Source of the DNA: Brevundimonas sp. A19_0
GTDB lineage: Bacteria; Pseudomonadota; Alphaproteobacteria; Caulobacterales; Caulobacteraceae
DNA length: 55,093 nt
Assembly (NCBI RefSeq): GCF_017744255.1
Contig: NZ_JAGHQP010000015.1
Location: forward strand, 1-55,093
Direction: 5' to 3'
The position numbers were made by a program, and so were the translations under genes. Shown here piece by piece: positions 24,324 through 32,664 of this stretch (position 1 is the first letter of the stretch; each line of letters opens with the position of its first letter). A model generated the notes under the pieces. It saw only the letters and a list, made by a program, of their open reading frames with translations. It had not been told where the DNA came from and ran no database searches.

Positions 24324-26018
24324 CTACTGCAGCGGCCGGAGCAGCGGTGACACCGCCTCCATCCGATCGACGGACGGGGCGAACACAGGGTCACGCCGGG
24401 CCTGGGTCGCCTGTTCGAAGGCGTAGCCGTACGACAGCACCTGCTGGTCCTGCCATTTGCCGCCGATGAAGCTCATCCCCACCGGGAGGCCGTCAACATA
24501 GCCCATGGGCACCGTCAGATGCGGATAGCCGGCCACGGCTGCCAGCTGGCTGGCCGAGCCCAGATAGTGATCGCCATTGACGACATCGGTCGTCCAGGCC
24601 GGGCCGGTGGTCGGGGCGATCAGCACCACCACATCATGGTCGGCCATCATCCTGTCGATGCCCTCGGGACCGGCCAGACGGAACGAGCGCTCGCGGGCGG
24701 CGATATAGTCCGGATCGTCCAGCCCCTTTGTCGCTTCGGCCGATATGAAGATGTCCTGGCCGAACAGGGCCAGCTCGCGCGGCGTGGCCTCGTTGAAGGC
24801 GATCACCTCGGCCAGCGTCCGGGTCGGGACCTGGGCCGGGTCGGTCGAAGCCAGATAGAGGTTCAGGTCCACCTTCAGCTCGGTCAGCAGCACGGCGAAC
24901 TCGGCCCCGCCGATGGCGCCCCGGTTCGGCCCTTCGGTGATATCGACCAGAGTGGCCCCGGCCGCTTCCAGCGCCTTGAGGTTTTCCTCGAACACCAGAT
25001 CCGAGCCGGTCGAATAGCCGGTCAGGAACCGCATCACGCCGATGCGCTGGCCCCGCAGCGACCCCGCGTCGAGGCCTGCGGCAAAATCCACGCGCTGACG
25101 GTCGGCCTCGGCCGTCGCAGGATCGGCCGGGTCGCTGCCGGCGATAACGCTCAGCACCAAGGCGGCATCGCGGACAGTGCGGGTCATCGGGCCCGCCGTG
25201 TCCTGGCTGTGGCTGATCGGCACAATATGGGTGCGCGACACGAGGCCCACGGTGGGCTTGAAGCCGACGATGCCGTTGATCGCGGCCGGACAGGTGATCG
25301 AGCCGTCCGTCTCGGTGCCGATGGCCGCCGGCGCCAGTCCGGCCGCGACCGCCGCCCCAGACCCTGCGGACGAGCCACAGGTATTCCGGTCCAGCGCATA
25401 GGGATTGCGGGACAGGCCGCCGACCGCACTCCAGCCGCTGATGGAGTCCGAGGAGCGGATATTGGCCCACTCCGACAGATTGGTCTTGCCGAGGATCACC
25501 GCCCCCTCGGCCCGCAGGCGTGCGACCAGCGGCGCGTCCCGCCCCGGCGCATTGTCGATCAAGGCCATCGACCCCGCCGTGGTCGGCATGTCGAGGGTCT
25601 CGATATTGTCCTTGATCAGGATCGGCATGCCCCGGATGCCGTCGCCGGGTGACCAGTCCAGTTCGGACACCGACGGCGACCAGGTGATGACGGCGTTGGT
25701 GGTCAGTCGGTCGTCAACGCAGAGGCGCGACAGTTGGTCTGACAGGCCATCGCAGGCGGACAGATCAACATTCTCTTTGCTCCCATGGACGCCCGCACTC
25801 GACCACACATCCCGCGAGGGGAGCTGATCGGGTGTAGGCGCGCGCGTGATGCGGCTCGTAGTGGCACGTACCGCATCCGGTTGGTCGTCCGTCCGCCGGA
25901 CCTCGACGCTGATGCAGCCGCCCAGCGTCAGGGCCAGCAGGCTGGCGCCGATCAGTCCTGCGAAGCCGGCGAACGCGATCCGATCGTGCGATCCAGGAAG
26001 TCCAGATAGGTTCGCCAT
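24324..26018 (-). CDS. Secreted or lipid-anchored amidase (amidase-signature family)
   Basis: A 564-residue product. The N-terminus has a hydrophobic stretch ending LALTLGGC, a good lipobox at about residue 34, so it is likely a periplasmic lipoprotein. The amidase-signature catalytic Ser-cisSer-Lys triad is visible: Lys in MPILIKDN (about 134), cis-Ser in [13 protein letters not shown] (about 214) and nucleophile Ser in [12 protein letters not shown] (about 238). It is of the AtzF/GatA-like class that hydrolyses amides, often annotated as amidase or peptide amidase. Its start lies inside the 3' end of the peptidase gene (67-base overlap), suggesting the two are co-transcribed and coupled. 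The start could be later, but only this one gives an intact signal sequence. Confidence 0.88.
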   Translation of the reverse strand: MANLSGLPGSHDRIAFAGFAGLIGASLLALTLGGCISVEVRRTDDQPDAVRATTSRITRAPTPDQLPSRDVWSSAGVHGSKENVDLSACDGLSDQLSRLCVDDRLTTNAVITWSPSVSELDWSPGDGIRGMPILIKDNIETLDMPTTAGSMALIDNAPGRDAPLVARLRAEGAVILGKTNLSEWANIRSSDSISGWSAVGGLSRNPYALDRNTCGSSAGSGAAVAAGLAPAAIGTETDGSITCPAAINGIVGFKPTVGLVSRTHIVPISHSQDTAGPMTRTVRDAALVLSVIAGSDPADPATAEADRQRVDFAAGLDAGSLRGQRIGVMRFLTGYSTGSDLVFEENLKALEAAGATLVDITEGPNRGAIGGAEFAVLLTELKVDLNLYLASTDPAQVPTRTLAEVIAFNEATPRELALFGQDIFISAEATKGLDDPDYIAARERSFRLAGPEGIDRMMADHDVVVLIAPTTGPAWTTDVVNGDHYLGSASQLAAVAGYPHLTVPMGYVDGLPVGMSFIGGKWQDQQVLSYGYAFEQATQARRDPVFAPSVDRMEAVSPLLRPLQ

Positions 26019-28225
26019 TGGTGTAGCCCCCGCTCATTGCCCCGGATGCCGTGGCGCTGACCCGGATAGAGCATGGTCTCGAACGGAAGGCTCCGGCTCT
26101 GCAGCGCGTCCAGTACGCGGGTGGTGTTTTCAAAGATGACGTTGTCGTCGGCCATGCCGTGCATCAGCAGCAGCCGCCCGGTCATGTTCTCCAGACGCGG
26201 AATGACGTCCGAGGCGGCATAGCCTTCGGGGTTCAGCTCCGGCGTCGACATATAGCGTTCGGTATAGTGGGTGTCGTACAGGCCCCACTCGGTCGGCGGC
26301 GCGCCGGAGATCGCGGCCGCCAGCCCCATTTCGGGCTCGGTCAGCGCCATCAGACTCATGAAGCCGCCATAGGACCAGCCCATGATGGCAATCCGATCAT
26401 CGTCCACATAGGACAGTGATCTCAGATAGTTGGCGGCCAGAACCTGATCTTCGATCTCAGGTTGACCCATCTTCAGATACAGGGCCTGTTTGAACCGCGC
26501 CGAGCGCTCGCCCTCACCCCGGTTGTCCAGCCGGAAGACGATATAGCCGGCCTCAGTCAATAGTTGATTGGTCGACGATTGCCAGGCGTTGCGCACGCCC
26601 CCGCCCGACGGGCCGCCATACACCTGCATGACCACAGGATAGGTCTTCGACGGATCAAATCCGGGCGGAGTGGTCATCTGCCAGACGAGGGTCTCGCCAT
26701 GGCTTTCCAGCGTGCCGAAGGTCGGGGTCTGGCGACGCGAGACGTAGGGCCAGAAGGGATGGTCCTCGTCCAGCCGGTTCTCCTCGATCCAGCGCACCCG
26801 CGTGCCGTCGATCCGGTAGAGGGCCGACTGGGGCGGCGTCTCGAGGTCGGTATAGTTGCCGACATAGGCCGTCCCCTTGGCATTGACCGACGCCGACCAC
26901 CAGCCGCCCCGCGGGGTGACCTCGACCGGAGTCACGGTGTCGTTCAGGCTGGCCCGGAACAGCTGCTGCTCGATGGGATATTCCTCGCCGTCCCGCATGG
27001 AGGCGGTGAAGAAGACGTCGCCCGTTTCCGGGTTCACCCCGTCCAGACCCTTGACCGCATAGTTGCCCGTGGTGATCGGGCGGATCAGGGTGCCGTCGCG
27101 GCCATACAGATACAGGTGCCGCCAGCCGCTCTCTTCCGACGACCAGATGAACCGGCCGTCCGGCAGGGGCCGGAAATTGTGAGTCAGCCCCACCCAGGCC
27201 TCGCTGGTCTGGGTCAGGATCACGCGGGACTGGCCGGTCGCCGGGTCGACGGCCATCAGGTCCAGGGTCTGCTGGTCCCGCGACTCGCGCTGGACATACA
27301 GCGTCTGGCCGTCCACCGACCAGGCGACCCGCGCCAGATAGACGTCGGGGTTATCCCCCATATCGACCTTCACCCGGCGGCCCGTGGTGCGGTCGTGCAC
27401 ATACAGGTCGACCAGGGCGTTGGGGCGGCCCGCGCGCGGATAGCGTTGCTCGACCACGGTCGCCCCGCCGCCGGAGATGTCGAGACGCGGAACGATGTCG
27501 ACGGTCGATTCATCGGTGCGCTGCAGGGCGATGTAGCGTTCATCGGGGCTCCACCAGTAGCCGGTGTCTCGGTCCATCTCCTCCTGGGCAATGAACTCGG
27601 CCGTGGCCCAGGTAATCAGCCCGTCGCCGTCCGTGGTTATCGCCATCTCGCGGCCGGCGGCGAGGTCATAGACGACCAGATCCTGATCCCGCACCCAGCT
27701 GACATAGTTGCCGTCCGGGCTGACCTTGGCGTCGATCTCGTCGGCCTCGGTCTCGGTCAGGCGACGCACCGCGCCCCCGTCACGCTCGGCCAGGAAGATG
27801 TCGCCCTCCAGCGGCGCCAGGATATAGCGGCCCTGCTGGTCCCAGGCGTATTCGACGACGCCGCGGGCGCTGATCCGCATGCGCTCGCGCCGCGCCTTTT
27901 CCGCTTCGGACAGTTCACCCGCGTCCGGCACCAGGGCCCGGGCATCGATCAGCTTGAACGGCTCGCCCCCCTCGACCGGCACGGCCCACAGGTCCTGGAC
28001 GTTCACGTCGTCCTCGCGCGAGCGCAGAAAGGCGACCAGTTCGCCGTCGGGCGACAGGCTGACGCCCCGCGCCACCGGTCCGTTCAGCGAGGGGCTGGAA
28101 AACACCCGCTCGGGGGTCAGGATGGCGCCGGGGTCGGCCTCCTGGGCCAGGGCCTGACCGGCCAGGGCGGCCGCGGAAAGAAGAACGAGGGCGGAGGCGG
28201 AGTGTCGAACGATCGAGGTGCGCAT
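25952..28225 (-). CDS. S9B dipeptidyl-peptidase IV-type serine protease
   Basis: A 757-residue protein from ATG 28225, chosen because it gives a clean signal peptide (MRTSIVRHSASALVLLSAA, ending GQALAQ). An upstream start at 28261 would add 12 residues. The N-terminal two-thirds is a beta-propeller (DPPIV_N) and the C-terminal third is the prolyl-oligopeptidase hydrolase. It has nucleophile Ser in MGWSYGGFMSL (about residue 617), Asp in HGMADDNV and His in GQRHGI. Glutamates in EFIAQEEMDRDTGYWWSPDE match the DPP IV substrate N-terminus binding site. It removes dipeptides from periplasmic peptides, and the downstream amidase may act on the same pool. Confidence 0.92.
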   Translation of the reverse strand: MRTSIVRHSASALVLLSAAALAGQALAQEADPGAILTPERVFSSPSLNGPVARGVSLSPDGELVAFLRSREDDVNVQDLWAVPVEGGEPFKLIDARALVPDAGELSEAEKARRERMRISARGVVEYAWDQQGRYILAPLEGDIFLAERDGGAVRRLTETEADEIDAKVSPDGNYVSWVRDQDLVVYDLAAGREMAITTDGDGLITWATAEFIAQEEMDRDTGYWWSPDERYIALQRTDESTVDIVPRLDISGGGATVVEQRYPRAGRPNALVDLYVHDRTTGRRVKVDMGDNPDVYLARVAWSVDGQTLYVQRESRDQQTLDLMAVDPATGQSRVILTQTSEAWVGLTHNFRPLPDGRFIWSSEESGWRHLYLYGRDGTLIRPITTGNYAVKGLDGVNPETGDVFFTASMRDGEEYPIEQQLFRASLNDTVTPVEVTPRGGWWSASVNAKGTAYVGNYTDLETPPQSALYRIDGTRVRWIEENRLDEDHPFWPYVSRRQTPTFGTLESHGETLVWQMTTPPGFDPSKTYPVVMQVYGGPSGGGVRNAWQSSTNQLLTEAGYIVFRLDNRGEGERSARFKQALYLKMGQPEIEDQVLAANYLRSLSYVDDDRIAIMGWSYGGFMSLMALTEPEMGLAAAISGAPPTEWGLYDTHYTERYMSTPELNPEGYAASDVIPRLENMTGRLLLMHGMADDNVIFENTTRVLDALQSRSLPFETMLYPGQRHGIRGNERGLHQWRTYLDFLDRTIGSRSPASQD

Positions 28226-28336
28226 GGCCGGCACGCTAGAGCGGCTTTGCCGGATCGTCACCCCTCAAATCGATACGGCGGACGGAACGCCTCACCCGGG
28301 TTTCGCTGACGGGCGTCACGCTCTAGATAGGGCGCG

Positions 28337-29164
28337 ATGACCCAGACCCTTCCGTCCACGCCGGCCGATGCCGCCCCTGCCCGGCCGTCGCCCCACCATG
28401 CGCTGAGGGTGCTGTCGGTGCACCACTGGACCGACCAGCTGTTCAGCTTCACCCTCGAACGCCCCGAGGATTTCCGCTTCCGCTCGGGCGAATTCGTCAT
28501 GATCGGCCTGCCGGGAGAGGATGGCGCAAAGTCGGTCCTGCGGGCCTATTCCATCGCCAGCCCCCACTGGGCCGAGGCGCTCGAGTTCTTCTCGATCAAG
28601 GTCCCCGACGGGCCTCTGACCTCGCGCCTGCAGAAGATCCAGCCGGGCGACACCGTGCTGATGGGCAAGAAGCCGACCGGCACCCTGGTGCTGGATGCCC
28701 TGACCGGCGGCGAACGGCTGTGGCTGATCGGTACGGGCACGGGTCTGGCCCCCTGGCTGTCGGTCGCCCGCGACCCCGAGACCTACAGCCGCTTCGGGCA
28801 GGTGATCGTGTGCCACACCGTGCGCCAGGTCGCCGATCTGGCCTACCGCGACTTCTTCACTCGCGAGATTCACGACGACCCGCTGGTCGGCGACGAGGCC
28901 CGGGCCCAGCTGACCTACTATCCCACCGTGACGCGCGAGCGGTTCGAGACGCCGGGGCGCATCACCGACCGCATCCGCTCGGGCGACATCTTCGCCGACC
29001 TGCAACTGCCGATCGGCTTTTCGCCCAACACCGACCGGGTCATGCTGTGCGGGTCGATGGCGATGATCAAGGAAGCCGGCGAACTGCTGGAGACCTGGGG
29101 CCTGAAGGAAGGCTCGAACGCCGAGCCGGGCGACTATGTGCTGGAGCGCGCCTTTGTCGGATAG
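28337..29164 (+). CDS. fpr: Ferredoxin-NADP(+) reductase
   Basis: A 275-residue product transcribed divergently from the peptidase gene. The FAD-binding domain has RAYSIASPHWAEALEFFSIKV (flavin-binding RxYS). The NADP domain has LIGTGTGLAPWLSVARDPETY and CGSMAMIKEAGELLETWGLKEG. The C-terminus ends Y-V-L-E-R-A-F-V-G, the aromatic/acidic tail typical of bacterial subclass I (Azotobacter-type) reductases. It passes electrons between NADPH and ferredoxin or flavodoxin for redox homeostasis and iron-sulfur metabolism. The first 20 residues are a disordered Ala/Pro-rich extension. Confidence 0.92.
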   Translation: MTQTLPSTPADAAPARPSPHHALRVLSVHHWTDQLFSFTLERPEDFRFRSGEFVMIGLPGEDGAKSVLRAYSIASPHWAEALEFFSIKVPDGPLTSRLQKIQPGDTVLMGKKPTGTLVLDALTGGERLWLIGTGTGLAPWLSVARDPETYSRFGQVIVCHTVRQVADLAYRDFFTREIHDDPLVGDEARAQLTYYPTVTRERFETPGRITDRIRSGDIFADLQLPIGFSPNTDRVMLCGSMAMIKEAGELLETWGLKEGSNAEPGDYVLERAFVG

Positions 29165-29480
29165 CATCCCCGTGGATCCCCGCACCGCGCCGGAGGCCTG
29201 CACCTCCATGGCCGAGGTCCGCCAGGGCGTGGACGCGCTGGACCGCGCCCTTGTCGCCCTGCTCGCCGAGCGTCAGGGCTATATGGAGGCCGCCGCACGC
29301 ATCAAGCCCAGCCGTGACGTCGTCCACGATCAGGCCCGTATCGACGATGTGGTCGCCAAGGTGCTCTCCGCCGCGCGCGAAGCCGGCCTGTCCCCCGACA
29401 TCGCCGAGCCGGTCTGGCGCCTCCTGATCGACCGCTGCATCGCCCATGAGTTCGCCACCTGGGACCGGGTACGGGACTAG
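29154..29480 (+). CDS. Chorismate mutase type II / PchB-like protein
   Basis: About 108 residues from TTG 29154, seven bases after GGAG; GTG 29136 and GTG 29172 are alternatives. The all-helical AroQ fold is suggested by EVRQGVDALDRALVALLAERQGYMEAAARIK, then an R-x-x-x-V segment (ARIDDVVAKV) and the C-terminal WRLLIDRCIAHEFATWD. The ending resembles PchB (isochorismate-pyruvate lyase) as much as AroQ. It may convert chorismate to prephenate, or isochorismate to salicylate. No other salicylate or aromatic genes lie beside it. It overlaps the 3' end of fpr by 11 bases and converges on the Hpt gene with a four-base overlap. Confidence 0.75.
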   Translation: MSDSIPVDPRTAPEACTSMAEVRQGVDALDRALVALLAERQGYMEAAARIKPSRDVVHDQARIDDVVAKVLSAAREAGLSPDIAEPVWRLLIDRCIAHEFATWDRVRD

Positions 29481-29830
29481 CCTCTCAGGCCCCGCAGCAT
29501 CAGCTCGTGCCGCCAGGCCGCCACATCGGCGAGGGCCGCGTCCAGCGCATTGTGAACCCGGTCCAGCAGGGGCGGTGCGTCGGCCTTGTCTGCGGCCTCG
29601 GCCACCGCGCAGGCGTCCGCCAGGGCCCCGGCGCCGATCCCCGCGGCCGCGCCCCGCACCGTATGGGCGGCATCCCGCCAGCCCTCGTGCCGGACGTCCA
29701 GCAGCGGCGACCACAGCCCGGCCTGCTGCACGAACAGGGCCAGCACCTCTTCGGAAACGGCATCGTCCCCCCCGGTCATGGCCTCCAGCACGGCAAAGTC
29801 GACCGCCCCGCTCAGATCCCGTCGTGCCAT
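29477..29830 (-). CDS. Hpt-domain histidine phosphotransfer protein
   Basis: A 117-residue product from ATG 29830; an upstream in-frame start at 29857 lacks support. It is a single Hpt four-helix bundle. The phosphoacceptor motif is DAAHTVRGAAAGIGAGALADAC, with His followed two residues later by Arg in place of the usual Lys, then Gly. Upstream helices contain VLEAMTGGDDAVSEEVLALFVQQ. Such stand-alone proteins shuttle phosphoryl groups between hybrid kinases and response regulators, and alphaproteobacteria have several. Its partners are not in the window. Confidence 0.8.
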   Translation of the reverse strand: MARRDLSGAVDFAVLEAMTGGDDAVSEEVLALFVQQAGLWSPLLDVRHEGWRDAAHTVRGAAAGIGAGALADACAVAEAADKADAPPLLDRVHNALDAALADVAAWRHELMLRGLRG

Positions 29831-29960
29831 GCGCCGCCCCCTATTCCGAGCGCCCACCCTATCCCCGCCGCCCTGCGACGAAAACGGCCTTGCGTTCCGG
29901 AAGGCGAGACAGTATGTCCGGCCCCTTCGCGCAACCGGGCCCCGCCCGGCTGGACGATAC

Positions 29961-30036
<76 letters not shown>

Positions 30037-30105
30037 TCGCACCGCATTGAAACTCCACAACATTCGCCCCCACGGGCGCCGGACATAAGGCGAACATCCG
30101 GCCCG

Positions 30106-30150
30106 TTTGCGACCTTGCGAAAGTCGCACGTGCGACTTTGCGACCTCGCG
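30106..30150. repeat. Palindrome flanked by direct repeats next to the tRNA
   Basis: A perfect 20-base palindrome with half-site AAAGTCGCAC spans 30120-30139. It is flanked by near-identical direct repeats TTTGCGACCTTGCG (30106-30119) and TTTGCGACCTCGCG (30137-30150). The element TGCGAC or its complement occurs four times. It sits 70 bases after the tRNA in the 225-base gap before the first phage gene. It could be part of an attachment site or a protein-binding operator. Confidence 0.6.
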
Positions 30151-30183
30151 TTCCCGGGCTGTTCACGCCGCCAAACATGCGAA

Positions 30184-30211
30184 CGCCCCGGCTGGTTTCC
30201 CGGCCGGGGCG
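30184..30211 (-). terminator. Hairpin ending the phage lysis transcript
   Basis: A nine-base stem CGCCCCGGC (30184-30192) / GCCGGGGCG (30203-30211) with a ten-base loop lies 50 bases beyond the last phage gene. It is GC-rich and stable, but no T-tract follows on the minus strand (TTCGC only), so termination may depend on other factors. Confidence 0.5.
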
Positions 30212-30261
30212 CTGTCCGCTATTCGGGGCGGCTTGCTGATCCGCCCCTACTGCACGGACGC

Positions 30262-30762
30262 TCAGTTCTGACTGAGCCGGTCTCGAAGCGAGAACCCCAT
30301 CAACGGCCACAGCTGCCGGATGGCATCTTCACGGGCGAACGTCTGGCCTTTGTCGGGGTCGAAGTTCTCGGGCGACGCCGGCGCACTCTTGCCGATCACG
30401 ACGAACCCGTTTCTCATCGTCAGGACGCACACGGTCAACAGGTCCAGCGACGGATTGCTGGGCTGGCCCAGCGCCTCCACGGCCGAGCCCACCGTGAAAT
30501 AGTTCTCGTCCGTGATGGCCGCGTTGATGTCGTCCAGGCTGACACGCGGGGCGACAGCGCCCTTCGCACCCAGAGCCTCGGTCGCGGCCAGGGCCTCGGA
30601 ATGCGGAGCGGTCGACACCGCGCCGGCAGCGGCCAGGCTGGCGACGGCCATGGCCTCGGGCGGAATGCCCGTCGCGGCCGCGACCGGACCGGCAATCGAA
30701 TACACACAGGCACAGGCCAGCAGACCCACGGCGGCGATCACGCCAAATCTCAACAGCTTCAT
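30262..30762 (-). CDS. Phage Gp49-family protein with N-terminal hydrophobic segment
   Basis: A 166-residue product. The C-terminal half (from about residue 75) matches the phage N4 gp49 / Sf6 gene 66 family: VSLDDINAAITDENYFTVGS, LTVCVLTMRNGFVVIGKSA, then FDPDKGQTFAREDAIRQLWPLMGF. The N-terminal 30 residues (MKLLRFGVIAAVGLLACAC) form a signal or membrane anchor that I do not know for this family, followed by an Ala-rich stretch, so this looks like a fusion with an exported segment. Function of the family is unknown. It is the last gene of the phage operon and its ATG overlaps the spanin stop by four bases. Confidence 0.75.
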   Translation of the reverse strand: MKLLRFGVIAAVGLLACACVYSIAGPVAAATGIPPEAMAVASLAAAGAVSTAPHSEALAATEALGAKGAVAPRVSLDDINAAITDENYFTVGSAVEALGQPSNPSLDLLTVCVLTMRNGFVVIGKSAPASPENFDPDKGQTFAREDAIRQLWPLMGFSLRDRLSQN

Positions 30763-31112
30763 CGTCTCTCTCCGTTATGCCCGGAAAGCCCCGGGCGGGC
30801 ATCTTGTGAAGGGGTCTCCCGTTCCTCCTCCGGCGGGGGGCAGTCGAACGGCAGGGGCATCCCCTGCTCGCGCCAGAACCGGCACTGGCGGCCGACCTGT
30901 GCGGCCAACGCCTCGCCCCATGCCTCGACGGCGTTGTCGTGGCGCTCGCCCGCCTCGCGGCTGAACAGGACTTCAAGGCCGGGCTTCGGCTTCTCCGGCA
31001 CCCTCAAATCTTCGGCAGGCGGGAACACCAACGGTCCCGGCTTCGCGCAGCTGGCGACAGCGACGGCGAAGATCGCGGTCATCAGGGGCGCTATCAGGCG
31101 TCTGGGCTGCAT
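30759..31112 (-). CDS. Rz1-like outer-membrane spanin lipoprotein
   Basis: A 117-residue product from ATG 31112, preceded by AAGGA; an ATG at 31130 lacks this. Signal sequence MQPRRLIAPLMTAIFAVAV with lipobox VASC gives lipidated Cys22. The mature part is Pro-rich (KPGPLVFPPAEDLRVPEKPKPG), as in o-spanins. Its first 140 bases lie inside the 3' end of the Rz-like gene in another frame, the overlapping i-spanin/o-spanin arrangement of phage lysis cassettes. Spanin pairs fuse inner and outer membranes in the last step of lysis. The C-terminal 50 residues with two Cys are longer than in lambda Rz1. Confidence 0.75.
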   Translation of the reverse strand: MQPRRLIAPLMTAIFAVAVASCAKPGPLVFPPAEDLRVPEKPKPGLEVLFSREAGERHDNAVEAWGEALAAQVGRQCRFWREQGMPLPFDCPPPEEERETPSQDARPGLSGHNGERR

Positions 31113-31374
31113 CGTGGTTCCTTTCGTCAAGGCGGGATTGAACGGCGCGGGTGTCGATCGCCCGCTCGCCGGCGGCGGTCTCTCGCCCCTCGGCCGCGCG
31201 CGTGGTCACGACGCGATCGCGCCCGGCCTCGGCCTCGGCCTCATCGCTGCGACCGGCGCGATAGGTGGCGAACAGGACCAGGGCGATGAGGGCGAAGAAC
31301 AGCACCCACAGCCATTGCTCGATCGACAGCAGGCGGGCCCCGGCGCGGAGGCCGGACAGGAGGCGGCGGGTCAT
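30973..31374 (-). CDS. Rz-like inner-membrane spanin
   Basis: A 133-residue product from ATG 31374; the frame is open further upstream but only as a shadow of the neighbour. An N-terminal transmembrane anchor (about residues 18-40, EQWLWVLFFALIALVLFATY) is followed by a charged periplasmic domain rich in Ala, Glu and Arg, likely coiled coil. The C-terminal pattern LRRRCRQLREAGTVGVPAC has the R-x-C-x-x-L segment common in Rz/i-spanins. The Rz1-like gene begins within it at 31112. Its ATG overlaps the preceding gene's stop by four bases. Confidence 0.75.
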   Translation of the reverse strand: MTRRLLSGLRAGARLLSIEQWLWVLFFALIALVLFATYRAGRSDEAEAEAGRDRVVTTRAAEGRETAAGERAIDTRAVQSRLDERNHDAAQTPDSAPDDRDLRRRCRQLREAGTVGVPACRRFEGAGEAEARP

Positions 31375-31709
31375 GCGGCCTCCCGCTGGTATCGAAGGCC
31401 ATGGCGGGTCTCGATTTCCTTCCACGGCGGTTCTTTGTCGTCGGCGTCGTCTGCAAGCCAGACCTTCGCCATGGCCACGCAGCAGGCCCAGCACCAGCGC
31501 CATGCGAACAACTCGCCGTCCAGGATCGAAACCTTGTGCCGGTGACGCTCACCCTTCTCGATCGGGCCGCCGCAGTTGTGGCATTCACAGTGGGGCTTGG
31601 CCGCCGTCACCATCTTGTCGGACAGGTCACGGTCGCCCGGATCGCCGAAGTCGCCCTCAAAGGGATTATAGGCGCACACATCGCGCTCGAAGTCGGAGAA
31701 CGCATCCAT
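31371..31709 (-). CDS. Small phage protein with zinc-ribbon-like cysteine motifs
   Basis: A 112-residue product from ATG 31709, overlapping the preceding lysin stop by one base. A first Cys cluster, CECHNCGGPIEKGERH, and a second, CWACC, are spaced like a zinc-binding ribbon; between them is a Trp-rich segment (FAWRWCW). The N-terminal 35 residues are acidic. No family is recognised. Its place inside the lysis cassette could suggest a lysis or superinfection role, but nothing in the sequence shows this. Confidence 0.6.
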   Translation of the reverse strand: MDAFSDFERDVCAYNPFEGDFGDPGDRDLSDKMVTAAKPHCECHNCGGPIEKGERHRHKVSILDGELFAWRWCWACCVAMAKVWLADDADDKEPPWKEIETRHGLRYQREAA

Positions 31710-32308
31710 CACCCCTGCTCCTCGATCAGCACATAGGTCACGCGGGTCTGGCGGGCGGCGCTCAGGGCGCGTCGGATCAGCGCCATGAAGGCCTCCCACT
31801 GGTCGGGCGGGATGGTCTGGCACCCCTCGCTGCCCGTCGTGGTCACCCCGCCCTTGTGGATGTTGATGCCGAAATGTCCGGTGTGGTCGTAGTCGCCGTC
31901 CGTCCCGTCGCGGGTCACCGTCACCGGCCCGGCCCGCTGGACGAGCGCCTGATGCGCGCTGCGCGTTCCGGCCCGATGCGTGCCCAGCTCATACGACGGC
32001 CACACCCCGGCCTTCAGCCGCGCCATGCCCTTGCCCGCGCCGGTGCCCTTGCCCTTGCGCACCCGGCTGGGGTCCGTGTTGGCGTTGAAGGCGGCGAAGA
32101 TCCCGGGCGCCAGCACAAAGATCGCATCGTCATAGATGCCCCGGTCGTTCTCTCCGACCTTGCCCAGGCCGTCGCGGTAATAGCCGCGGACGCCTACGAC
32201 ATAGACCTCCGGCAGCTGGGCGTCGGGGTATGCCTTTGACACCATGGCCACCACATCGGCACGGGTGGCGCGCGGCGGAGCGCTGGGGCGGGCGACGGGC
32301 TTGGCCAT
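31709..32308 (-). CDS. Phage peptidoglycan-active protein with YkuD-like (L,D-transpeptidase) motif, candidate lysin
   Basis: A 199-residue product. Start ATG 32308 lies six bases after GGAGG; the ATG at 32314 is too close to it. Central segments GVRGYYRDGLGKVGENDRGIYDDA and FAAFNANTDPSRVRKG are shared by many phage proteins. The C-terminal HFGINIHKGG followed by GSEGCQTIPPDQW resembles the His and Cys motif of YkuD-fold enzymes, with Cys as putative nucleophile. No signal peptide is present, so export would need a holin, and the small membrane protein just upstream is a candidate. It sits where an endolysin is expected before the spanins. Whether it cleaves or crosslinks peptidoglycan is not evident. 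Confidence 0.65.
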   Translation of the reverse strand: MAKPVARPSAPPRATRADVVAMVSKAYPDAQLPEVYVVGVRGYYRDGLGKVGENDRGIYDDAIFVLAPGIFAAFNANTDPSRVRKGKGTGAGKGMARLKAGVWPSYELGTHRAGTRSAHQALVQRAGPVTVTRDGTDGDYDHTGHFGINIHKGGVTTTGSEGCQTIPPDQWEAFMALIRRALSAARQTRVTYVLIEEQG

Positions 32309-32310
32309 GG

Positions 32311-32664
32311 TCATCCTCCGGTTTGCATTTGCAGATAGGCGGTCAGGGCGCGGACCAAGGCGTCCGACAGTTCGCTGCCGCCGTTGAAGATCACCGTCAG
32401 CACCAGCGGGATCAGCCACCATCCGACCTTGGGAAACCACTTCCGCATGAAGTGGCAGAAGTTCAGCCACTTGCCCGCTATCTCTCCCAGATCGGTCAAG
32501 GCCTTCATCCCCGGGCTGGGCTCCGGGTCATCGGGGTGCCCGAACAGCCGGTCGGCATGGTCCGCGATGCGGGTCAGCGCCTGGGCCTGCATCCGGCCAC
32601 AGTCGTTTTCGGTGCAGCCGGGGGGCGGGGCGGCGGGGCGAGCGGGGGGGCGGCGGGCGCTCAT
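32311..32664 (-). CDS. Small phage membrane protein, possible holin
   Basis: A 117-residue product whose ATG overlaps the LamG-protein stop by four bases. A Pro/Arg-rich N-terminus (MSARRPPARPAAPPP) and a polar middle are followed by one hydrophobic helix at about residues 80-98 (VGWWLIPLVLTVIF) and a short amphipathic tail. The ribosome site of the lysin gene overlaps its stop. A single-helix membrane protein next to a candidate lysin and spanins may be the holin, but size and topology are not typical. Confidence 0.55.
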   Translation of the reverse strand: MSARRPPARPAAPPPGCTENDCGRMQAQALTRIADHADRLFGHPDDPEPSPGMKALTDLGEIAGKWLNFCHFMRKWFPKVGWWLIPLVLTVIFNGGSELSDALVRALTAYLQMQTGG

